A stretch of 64,000 bases of DNA from Candidatus Nitrososphaera gargensis Ga9.2 (lineage in GTDB: Archaea > Thermoproteota > Nitrososphaeria > Nitrososphaerales > Nitrososphaeraceae): positions 1-64,000 of the forward strand of contig NC_018719.1 of assembly GCF_000303155.1 (NCBI RefSeq), written 5' to 3'. Positions 52,035 to 59,416 of this stretch are shown here, piece after piece. A model generated the notes under the pieces. It had not been told where the DNA came from and did no database searches. It worked only from the letters and a program-made list of their open reading frames with translations. How positions within the stretch are numbered: position 1 is the stretch's first letter; every line of letters starts with the position of its first letter. A program made the position numbers and the translations under genes.

Positions 52035-55000
52035 ATGCACGATAGTACGAATAGCTTTAGCAAGAAGTCAGTAGGTTCAATAGCAATAGCTGCCTTGCTT
52101 ATTTTCGGCATCTATAGTATATTGCCTCTGACATCAGGTGCATATGCTCAAGGAACGGTCACTATCACGACAAGTGCTGATGCCCACAACAACAGATTCT
52201 TTGGGCCAGCGCTGTTGGAAGTGATGTTCACGAGCTCACAACATGCAGCTGATAACGCACAAGGAACAGCACAAGTAACAGTAACCGCATTTGGTACACA
52301 ACGCCAGTTATCTCTTAATGAGACTTCACAAACCAGCGGTATCTTCCTAATGTATGTCAAAGTAGACAACTTGGGGAATCCAGCAAACACATTAGGCAGT
52401 GCTGAAGATCCACAGACACCAGCAACACCATTTTCAAGTACTAATACACGCCTATACATAGGTACTGGCGGCAGTGGAGACAACTCTGCGTATCCAAACA
52501 CCAGCGGTAGTGCACCAAACCAGACAGTTGAAAGGACGATCAGTCTTAACTCTGTCTCTGGCCTAGAAGGCGGTCAAATTACATTCTCGTTCGGTGGCGT
52601 GCAAAAGACAGTCACATGGGACGACTCGACAGCATCTGTATCACTGGACAGGACAAACTATGGACCGGGTGCTACAGCATACGTGGTAGTTGAAGACCAA
52701 GACATGAACCTTGACCCAACAGCAGTGAACACTTTTTCAGATACTGCAAGTGCTCCTGCCAATCAAAACCTGACCAACGGTGTTGATAAGGGATCATCAC
52801 TCACCTACACTGAAACAGGTGCAAACACTGGCAAGTTTGAAATAACCTATACAATAGGTATCCTGACTACTGGCACATCCCAAGGCCGCTCACTGACAGT
52901 AAATGACTTCAAGAACTTCACAGCTTCGGGAACCACAATAGCGTTGGGTTCAGGCACAGGAGGCTCAGGTTCGCCAATAGGATCAAGCTCTGCGTCCTAT
53001 ACAGTTCAAAGAGTCTCTGGTGGCCTTGGAGCAGTAAGTAGTGTAACCTATGCAGGCGAGCTTCCATTAACTGTAAGTGACTCTGACAGGAACTTGAATT
53101 CAAAGGCACAAGAAAGTCTCAACACTAAGCTACAAGTCAACGAGCCTAGCCAGACAAACAAGAGGGAATTCAACCTAAGAGAACAATCGCAAAGCAGCAA
53201 CACATTCGTTCCAGCTTATGGTCAGGATAGAATCATTCTGACATGGAAGCAGAACACAACTGAAGCGCAAGGCATCTTGAAATTGCTACCAGGCCAAGAA
53301 GCAACCATCAGATACGAGGACGATGTTCCATCAACCGGCGGACCCGCGAACACATCGTCAATTACAATAAAGCCAACCAATACAGCACCTACTCTGTCAG
53401 CCGACAAGACTACCGTGGGCAGGTCATCAGTCATAGGGCTGACAATGAACGATCCAGAGCTCAACGATGACAGCCAAATCGTAGAATCATACACAGTCAC
53501 ATTTACTGGCACTACTGCAGCAACTAATGTACCCGCATTCCCAAGCACCATAAGTCCGTTCTCCCTGAAAATAGACAAGAACGGAGCGGCGATGACAATA
53601 TCTCCTAACTTCTCTGTGACATTCACAGAAACAGGTCCAAACACAGGCGTCTTTACAGCAGAAGTAGATCTGTCTGACCTTGCAGCTAGTCCAGCGCTTG
53701 CAGATGGTGACACACTCAAGATTGAAGTAAACGACATTCTTGAGCCCGGAGAATCAGAGACTGCAGATGTAAGCCTGACGGTCGGACTCGAAAAGCCAAC
53801 AGTCAAAGTGGACAGATCCACAGTACCAGTTCCAAGATTGGCAACTGCTGACGATTTCGTAACCCACGGAATAGCATCTAACTCAACAGGTTCAGCCAGA
53901 GACAACATCGCTAACACAGGTCCTGTCGACATCGTAATAACGATCACAGACCCTAACAGAAACAATAGCACAATCAACGAAGAAACACTCGGCAGTGGTA
54001 CTGCATTCACAACCGTCACGGGAGGAAATGTAGCAAGACAGGTATTCTCATATGATGGCGGAAGACTGGTTCTAACATTGGATGCCGCACCTGGTCAGCT
54101 ATTCGCCAATACAGCTGGAATCACCATGACTGATGCACTCAAGGAAACCGGCTTTAACACTGGCATCTTCCAAGGTACAATTAGAGTAGACCCATCAGTC
54201 GCAGGCAATGACGATCCACTATGGATTGGTGCAAAGCTAAAGATTGAATACAAGGGTCTATCTGTTGCCAGTTCAACCGATGATGCAAACGCAGTGACTG
54301 TGACATTCACGGCAAGGCAGGCTGTCCTGAGTACAGACACATCAACGGTTGTCAACGGTGGCGAAGTGACATTCACAGTCACTGACCAAGATTCCAACCG
54401 CGATCCAGATACAGCTGAAAAAGTCAAAATCAGAGTAGCATGGACTGGTGCTAACGGCAATGCACAAAATAGGTGGCTTGAACTTGAAGAAACAGGCAAG
54501 GACACTGGTGTCTTCACAGAAACAATTGCAGTAGGCGATGACACGATAGACGGCATTACATTCGATGTTGAATCAGACTCAGAGGTAGATGTCTTCTACT
54601 ACGATGCTACGCCAAGCGTATCTGCATCTACTAATTGGCCAGCACTGGGAAGCACAAACGGCAGGCACGAGAAGACACTACAAGTCGGAGCTGCATCAGG
54701 CTCACTTGACCTCGGCATAACAGGAACATCAGTCGGACCATCATCAGAGATAGATGTCACTATATTTGACACAGACGTGAACACCAACCCGAACACCAAG
54801 CAGATAATAGGACAAGGTACAGGAAGCTTGATCACAGTTGCAACAGACGCAGGCATTGAAGTCCAGCTAGATGCCGAAGAGACAACAGGCAGCAGTGCAA
54901 GGTTCGTAGGCACAATCAAGCTGCAAGCTGACGCAACACCTACTCAGGCAGAAGTCGCAGGCGATGACTCGACAGAAGTAACGATCCCTGTTTCGCCGGG

Positions 55001-55805
55001 CGATGTCGTCTCTGTAAGATATGAAGACCAGAATGACGAAAACGGAAGAAGGACGACCATCTCGAAGCAATTCACAGTGGTCAGCGTCGATCCAGAGATA
55101 ACTACAGACAAGAATGTCTATGCAGCAGGCGACCAGATGAAGATAACACTGGCCGACCTTGACAGAGACAGAGACCCAGATAGCAACGACATCGTCAACG
55201 TCAAGGCAACATCGACAAGCGACCTAGTGGGACTCTCGAGCGTACAGCTGATTGAGACAGGACCCAACACAGGCGTATTCGAAGGAACGCTGACTCTGTC
55301 AGCCCAGTTCTCGTCGGGTTCGCTGACTGTGAAGAATGGCGATGTAATCACCATCAAGTACACAGACGACTTCCCGGCTGACTACGAGGAAAGAGTAGAT
55401 GCAGGTGGTACAACCAGCAAGGACTTCGTTAAGACAGTACCAGTAGGCACCTCCGGTACGACAAAGACTACAACACCAAGCAAACCAGAGTTGAAAGATG
55501 CTCAGGGCAGACCAGTGACTCAAGTACTGGCAGGTCAACAGGTAGTGCTGTCAACCACAGTCAAGAATAACGAAGCAGCATCGACTCCATATGCAGCAAT
55601 AGTCGAAGTCAGAGACTCTAAGGGCATAACTGTGTTCCTCAACTGGCAGACAGGCACCCTGCAAGCTGACGGCACAACCGGCATTGGCTTGTCATGGACA
55701 CCTGAAACACCAGGCACATACACAGCAAGAGTCTTTGTACTGAGCGGACTCACCAACCCACAGATCCTGTCAGAAACGATCACATCGACCATCACCGTGA
55801 GCTAA
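52035..55805 (+). CDS. Giant repetitive surface protein, probable S-layer (SlaA-like)
   Basis: 1256 aa with a signal peptide (about 12-38, GAYAQ) and no C-terminal anchor. At least six or seven Ig-like repeats carry two landmarks each. One is an acidic loop such as VEDQDMNLDP, VTDQDSNRDPD, LADLDRDRDPD, suited to calcium. The other is ETG.NTG.F (ETGANTGKF, ETGPNTGVF, ETGFNTGIF, ETGKDTGVF, ETGPNTGVF). Thr/Ser/Asn-rich with many sequons and a single Cys-free body. Size, composition and promoter fit the main S-layer protein of an ammonia-oxidising archaeon. Confidence 0.85.
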   Translation: MHDSTNSFSKKSVGSIAIAALLIFGIYSILPLTSGAYAQGTVTITTSADAHNNRFFGPALLEVMFTSSQHAADNAQGTAQVTVTAFGTQRQLSLNETSQTSGIFLMYVKVDNLGNPANTLGSAEDPQTPATPFSSTNTRLYIGTGGSGDNSAYPNTSGSAPNQTVERTISLNSVSGLEGGQITFSFGGVQKTVTWDDSTASVSLDRTNYGPGATAYVVVEDQDMNLDPTAVNTFSDTASAPANQNLTNGVDKGSSLTYTETGANTGKFEITYTIGILTTGTSQGRSLTVNDFKNFTASGTTIALGSGTGGSGSPIGSSSASYTVQRVSGGLGAVSSVTYAGELPLTVSDSDRNLNSKAQESLNTKLQVNEPSQTNKREFNLREQSQSSNTFVPAYGQDRIILTWKQNTTEAQGILKLLPGQEATIRYEDDVPSTGGPANTSSITIKPTNTAPTLSADKTTVGRSSVIGLTMNDPELNDDSQIVESYTVTFTGTTAATNVPAFPSTISPFSLKIDKNGAAMTISPNFSVTFTETGPNTGVFTAEVDLSDLAASPALADGDTLKIEVNDILEPGESETADVSLTVGLEKPTVKVDRSTVPVPRLATADDFVTHGIASNSTGSARDNIANTGPVDIVITITDPNRNNSTINEETLGSGTAFTTVTGGNVARQVFSYDGGRLVLTLDAAPGQLFANTAGITMTDALKETGFNTGIFQGTIRVDPSVAGNDDPLWIGAKLKIEYKGLSVASSTDDANAVTVTFTARQAVLSTDTSTVVNGGEVTFTVTDQDSNRDPDTAEKVKIRVAWTGANGNAQNRWLELEETGKDTGVFTETIAVGDDTIDGITFDVESDSEVDVFYYDATPSVSASTNWPALGSTNGRHEKTLQVGAASGSLDLGITGTSVGPSSEIDVTIFDTDVNTNPNTKQIIGQGTGSLITVATDAGIEVQLDAEETTGSSARFVGTIKLQADATPTQAEVAGDDSTEVTIPVSPGDVVSVRYEDQNDENGRRTTISKQFTVVSVDPEITTDKNVYAAGDQMKITLADLDRDRDPDSNDIVNVKATSTSDLVGLSSVQLIETGPNTGVFEGTLTLSAQFSSGSLTVKNGDVITIKYTDDFPADYEERVDAGGTTSKDFVKTVPVGTSGTTKTTTPSKPELKDAQGRPVTQVLAGQQVVLSTTVKNNEAASTPYAAIVEVRDSKGITVFLNWQTGTLQADGTTGIGLSWTPETPGTYTARVFVLSGLTNPQILSETITSTITVS

Positions 55806-55856
55806 GTAGGTTGAGGTAAAACCTACTTACCTCCGTCCCTTTCTTTCCTTTTTGTT
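55804..55856 (+). terminator. Internal terminator/attenuator between the two surface-layer genes
   Basis: AAGTAGGTT (55804-55812) and AACCTACTT (55820-55828) form a perfect 9-bp stem that overlaps the TAA stop of the S-layer candidate, followed by CCCTTTCTTTCCTTTTTGTTTT up to the next start. Partial termination here would give much more of the first protein than the second, as a lattice and its anchor would require. The ratio is inference. Confidence 0.7.
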
Positions 55857-55862
55857 TTGAAA

Positions 55863-56942
55863 ATGAACGTTCGCAAGAATACAAGAAAAAGTTTCCCAAA
55901 AGGTTCAGTTTTATCCGGCTTTGCCGTATTTTCAATTTTAATAATATTGGCCGCTCTACCCATAGCGACATTTCTTGTTTATCTGCCGTCGGCCGAATTT
56001 GCCAGCGCTCAAGACAGCGCCGAACGATTCAATCTGAATCTAAGCTCTGATGTATTTGCACCTGGCGATACTGTCATCCTTTATGGAAAGGTAATCCCTG
56101 AAGATGCTATTGTAGTAAGGCTGTTTGACCCAAGTGGCAAGGTATTGAGACTTGAGACTTTTACAGCTCGTAGCGATGGAACAATCACGGAACAGGTTTT
56201 TGTCTGGCCGGAACCATCAAAGCAATACCCATTTGGGATCTATTCGCTTGAAGTTAGATCATCAATAGTGCCTTCAGATGTCAAGACTTTTTCAGTCTAT
56301 TATGTTGACATCACAGGAGCCGGCTCTTCATCCGGCGCGCCAAGCTCGGCCAGCTTGGTGGTAAAGCTGGATGCGCCTACACTGGTTTCAACGAACTCGC
56401 AATTCCGGATATTTGTGCAGGTAACGTACAACGGCGCGCTTGTTAATGCTGAAGATGAACAGCTATCCAACCTCCTTGGGTCATCGCACATCCATTTTGG
56501 CGACTCGACAAATGCAACGGCCATCAGCCTGTCTGGCAGGTTCCACAAGCTCCATGAAGGGCTCTACTATGCAGATGTCACGCTGGACCGGGACGGCTCG
56601 TACATCATGCACTCGATCGCTTTTCACAATGGCTTCCTCTCGCACGACTCTCGAGTCGTGGTCGCCAGCAGCGCCAGCATAGGCTCTGTTCAGGAATCAG
56701 TTAACAGGCTCAACGAGAGGCTCGACGTGACAAACAGGTCCCTAGATCAGACCAACGCGTCGCTTAACACCACCAAAAACGCGCTGACCCAGTTTGCACA
56801 AGACACCAGCTCTACGATAGGTCAAATGAGGGACGCCTCTGGCCAGATCAATGGGCTGATACTCCCAATACTCGTGCTGATCTCGATTATTATAGCCCTG
56901 CAGATATCGCTCTTTGCCAGAATCAGGGCATCATATAGGTAG
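55863..56942 (+). CDS. Membrane-anchored coiled-coil surface protein (SlaB-like stalk candidate)
   Basis: About 359 aa: N-terminal signal (about 20-48), two beta-rich extracellular domains (about 55-150 and 165-275) and a coiled coil (about 278-325; SVQESVNRLNERLDVTNRSLDQ). A final membrane helix (about 332-352, LILPILVLISIIIALQISL) ends in a short basic tail. This is the order of an S-layer stalk: outside domains, coiled coil, anchor. ATG at 55863 follows the terminator at once; TTG at 55857 is an alternative. Read with the gene upstream, it is the probable anchor. Homology to Sulfolobus SlaB is not claimed, only architecture. Confidence 0.78.
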   Translation: MNVRKNTRKSFPKGSVLSGFAVFSILIILAALPIATFLVYLPSAEFASAQDSAERFNLNLSSDVFAPGDTVILYGKVIPEDAIVVRLFDPSGKVLRLETFTARSDGTITEQVFVWPEPSKQYPFGIYSLEVRSSIVPSDVKTFSVYYVDITGAGSSSGAPSSASLVVKLDAPTLVSTNSQFRIFVQVTYNGALVNAEDEQLSNLLGSSHIHFGDSTNATAISLSGRFHKLHEGLYYADVTLDRDGSYIMHSIAFHNGFLSHDSRVVVASSASIGSVQESVNRLNERLDVTNRSLDQTNASLNTTKNALTQFAQDTSSTIGQMRDASGQINGLILPILVLISIIIALQISLFARIRASYR

Positions 56943-57165
56943 GAAGGACGCTGTCAAGCAAGTAGTTGTACACCCATCTGCAGCCGTCAAGCGTCTGCTC
57001 TAACATGAGCACCTGCTCTTTCGTTGGATATAGGCGGAACTTGTAGTTGAGTGTCATGCTGATGACAGTACAGCATATTCTTCACTAGTGCTACTTAAAA
57101 AATATGGTGGCTATTCATCCACCGGTCATAGACCGGTGGTCCTCTCGCCACGTTCCTATAAAATC
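56943..57165 (-). mobile_element. 5' fragment of a TnpB element abutting the stalk gene
   Basis: On the minus strand a left end (57105-57165, with CCACCGG/CCGGTGG hairpin and GGATGAATAGCCACC) is followed by ATG at 57057 and 38 codons of TnpB (TLNYKFRLYPTKEQV, LEQTLDGCRWVYNYLL). The rest is gone at 56943, exactly after the stalk gene stop. So a TnpB element was truncated, or inserted, at the end of the surface-layer operon. Confidence 0.75.
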
Positions 57166-57167
57166 AT

Positions 57168-57563
57168 TTACCAGCTTTCAACCGTCAGGCCCGGCACCAT
57201 TTCAAAATGCTTGATGTTTCTTGTCAATAGAGTCTGTCTGTTAGCAATGACGATGCTCGCTATCAGCAGATCTAGCGGCTCTATTATGTTTGACTTTAAT
57301 TTCTCTGACAACTGTCCGTACAATCTTGCAGCTGCAAAATCAAGTGGAAGGGCAGGAAATGTTTCAAGTAACCTGTCTGCTTGGTCCAATGCAGTTGCCT
57401 TGTCTTTTGCTCTATAAGCACCGAAATAAAATTCGGCAACATTGACTGACGTAGTAGAGACGGTATCGCCTCTCGATTCCAATTGCTCCATCTTTCTTAT
57501 GGCTTTCTCATCTTGATCCTTTAGGTCTATCAAAAAATCAGTGTCAGCACAGAGAATCGCCAT
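57168..57563 (-). CDS. vapC: VapC PIN-domain ribonuclease toxin
   Basis: 131-aa PIN protein: Asp in CADTDFLID, Glu in VAEFYFGAY, Asp in EPLDLLIAS, TRNIKHFEMVPGL end. Overlaps its vapB by one base. Complete; closely related in pattern to the toxin at 39102. Confidence 0.92.
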   Translation of the reverse strand: MAILCADTDFLIDLKDQDEKAIRKMEQLESRGDTVSTTSVNVAEFYFGAYRAKDKATALDQADRLLETFPALPLDFAAARLYGQLSEKLKSNIIEPLDLLIASIVIANRQTLLTRNIKHFEMVPGLTVESW

Positions 57564-57796
57564 TATCCAAAGTCAAACTCCCGCATCTTGAAGTCCCTGC
57601 GCATCTCCTTGCTGGCCTGCCTTACGCTTTGTGATAGGTCAGGGTTTGGTTTCATACTTTTGACGACAGCTAGGATTCTGGCAGGATCGCCTTTTGGAAA
57701 CTTGCGCAGTATCACATCAGAGAATGACTCGCCCTCTTTTTTTGCGGCCTTTAGCGCATTGTATGCCTCGTCAGATAACATGACTGGTTTTGCCAT
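57563..57796 (-). CDS. vapB: VapB-type antitoxin
   Basis: 77 aa. Residues 1-33 match the VapB at 38866 at almost every position (KPVMLSDEAYNALKA, EGESFSDVILRKF), while the tails differ. Shared DNA-binding half suggests similar operators and cross-talk; different tails suggest specific toxin pairing. TATA-like tract at 57800-57825 precedes it. Confidence 0.88.
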   Translation of the reverse strand: MAKPVMLSDEAYNALKAAKKEGESFSDVILRKFPKGDPARILAVVKSMKPNPDLSQSVRQASKEMRRDFKMREFDFG

Positions 57797-57884
57797 ATTG
57801 TACTATATATAATTTATATATATAAGGCTTGCGCCGAATTTTGTATTCGATACCTCTAGTGCTAAGGAAGTTCAGCGTAAAAGG

Positions 57885-58235
57885 TTATCCCTCGGCGAGC
57901 GGGAAAACCCACAGGCTTTAGCCGTGGGATGAAAGCGAGCCACCCTCTCTCTCCTACCAAGGTACTCCAGCAGTTAAATAGCAGGCCATTCGTAGACACT
58001 CCTGTGTCAGAGCTAGGCAAAGTGGAAGAACGTCTTGGCATTAGTATGGGCGCATACCTGTTGCCATGTAAAGCCGAAACAGGAGTACGCCCAGACACAC
58101 TACCGGTGGAACGCCGGGAATTTACGCCTGGGGAGATCAGAAGCTCGGTCACTGAACCAGGAAAAGTTCTCCTGAACCATGTGACAGTGGAGGGAGAAGC
58201 CAACGGCTTCAGTCGTTGGTAGTTCACCACCTTGC
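57885..58235 (+). mobile_element. Mini TnpB element: left and right ends with internal deletion
   Basis: Starts TTATCCCTCGGCGAGCGGG, has the left-end hairpin CCCACAGGCTTTAGCCGTGGG (57909-57929) and GATGAAAGCGAGCC. It ends with a right-end hairpin GCCAACG...CGTTGG and GTAGTTCACC. The core includes CCGGTGGAACGCCGGGAA, which is also at the 3' end of the intact tnpB (60606-60623) and, inverted, at 58930. So the body of tnpB is deleted and only the ends and a bit of the 3' coding region remain, like a MITE. A chimeric 97-codon frame (57929-58222) crosses it. Confidence 0.75.
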
Positions 58236-58299
58236 CTCGTACAAGGATGATCGGCTAGCTATAGTGAACTATAAATACCTATAACTGCCTATAAGTAAT

Positions 58300-58530
58300 G
58301 TGGATACAACAATACAGATTGACAAGAAAACTAGGGACAAGCTAAAAGAGCTCAAAATACACCCAAAAGAATCCTATAACAATGTGGTTGAAAGGCTGTT
58401 GGCATTGAGAATTGACGAAGAGGAACTGAGCGAAGAGACGATAAGAGACATAGAACAAAGCTTGGAGGACGTTAAAGCTGGCAGAACGTTGTCGATGCAA
58501 GAAGTCAAGCAAAGATTGAAGATTAAATGA
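58300..58530 (+). CDS. relB: RelB-like antitoxin
   Basis: 76 aa (GTG start): DTTIQIDKKTRDKLKELKIH with an RHH-like strand-helix start, then an acidic helical tail (EEELSEETIRDIEQSLEDVKAG). Overlaps the toxin gene by 4 bases. Very similar in layout to archaeal RelB antitoxins. Confidence 0.8.
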   Translation: MDTTIQIDKKTRDKLKELKIHPKESYNNVVERLLALRIDEEELSEETIRDIEQSLEDVKAGRTLSMQEVKQRLKIK

Positions 58531-58784
58531 CTTTTGAAATAAGGTGGACAGAGTCTTCATTTAACAAGCTTCAAAAGCTCGACTTCCTTACTCAAACAAG
58601 AATAATTGAAAAACTCGACGAGGCAGCCAGCGATCCGTTTCTTGTGGCAAAAAAGCTAACTGGAGTCAACCTATATTCAATTAGAATTGGAGATTACAGA
58701 GTGATAGTAAGCATTGAAAAGAACAAGATGATCGTATTTGTCATTGATCTCGGTCATCGAAGCAAAATCTACAAGAAACTGTGA
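58527..58784 (+). CDS. relE: RelE-family mRNA interferase toxin
   Basis: 85 aa with the RelE fold: TFEIRWTESSFNKLQKL, DPFLVAKKLTGV, YSIRIGDYRVIVSIE and FVIDLGHRSKIYKKL, including the basic/Arg and His residues near the C-terminus. Coupled to the antitoxin upstream. It probably cleaves mRNA on the ribosome. Confidence 0.88.
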   Translation: MTFEIRWTESSFNKLQKLDFLTQTRIIEKLDEAASDPFLVAKKLTGVNLYSIRIGDYRVIVSIEKNKMIVFVIDLGHRSKIYKKL

Positions 58785-58904
58785 GTAGTTTTACAAGGCA
58801 AGATCGTGCCCGGTACCTGACGGATCTAACAGGACAGTGGAGAACAAAGAGTGAACTGTTAACGAACAAGTTTGTTAGCCTCTTCCTGCTTCAATGATTC
58901 ACCT

Positions 58905-59416
58905 AGAATCTCTCAGGCGTAAATTCCCGGCGTTCCACCGGTAGCAAGAGCAAACCTCTTTGCAATATGTTTAGGCTTGCATTGTAATCACGATCGATTA
59001 CAACACCGCAGTTATTGTATATCTATGAATACGTACTGCCAGTGACTTCGGAACTTTATTGCCACATCTTGAACAGTAAGACTGACGTGTAAGCCAGCTC
59101 TACTTCAACCATCATCTTAGCTTAAGCAATTTTTTAAATTCGCGCCACCCAGAATCAAGTAAATTTCTTGCTAGGCGATGGTTCCTAGCCATGTTCAATG
59201 TGTGTAGATGTTCTAGGAAGATGATATCATATCGACTTGTATATATTCTGCAGAGAGTTTGTGAAGAAAATCCTTACGTCTGTTGTATATCCGGGAATAC
59301 AACCTGGCGAGCATATGCTTGGCTTTGACATAGTTTTTTGAACTCTTCTTTCTTCTTGAAAGTCTTCTATCAGCCCTTCTCAGCGGCTTTATCCTGATGG
59401 AGGGTACGGGAACCAA
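58905..59416 (-). mobile_element. Truncated TnpB element, 5' part lost
   Basis: Read on the minus strand: SIRIKPLRRADRRLSRRKK to 59213, then degraded text with zinc-finger-like CxxCG, DRDYN-like and LLLLPVERREFTP pieces to about 58905. It aligns with residues about 190-370 of the intact TnpB on the plus strand. The N-terminal half is missing at 59400, where the left end of the intact element begins, so the latter probably inserted in it. Stops and frame breaks abound. Confidence 0.65.

Noticed and set aside
53222-54019. 265-codon minus-strand frame within the S-layer candidate
   Set aside because: It mirrors the repetitive plus-strand gene, is rich in Val/Ser from reverse reading of Thr/Asp repeats, and has no family features.
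57929-58222. 97-codon frame across the mini TnpB element as a host gene
   Set aside because: Its sequence is made of the left end, a short tnpB 3' piece and the right end, so it is a by-product of the element.
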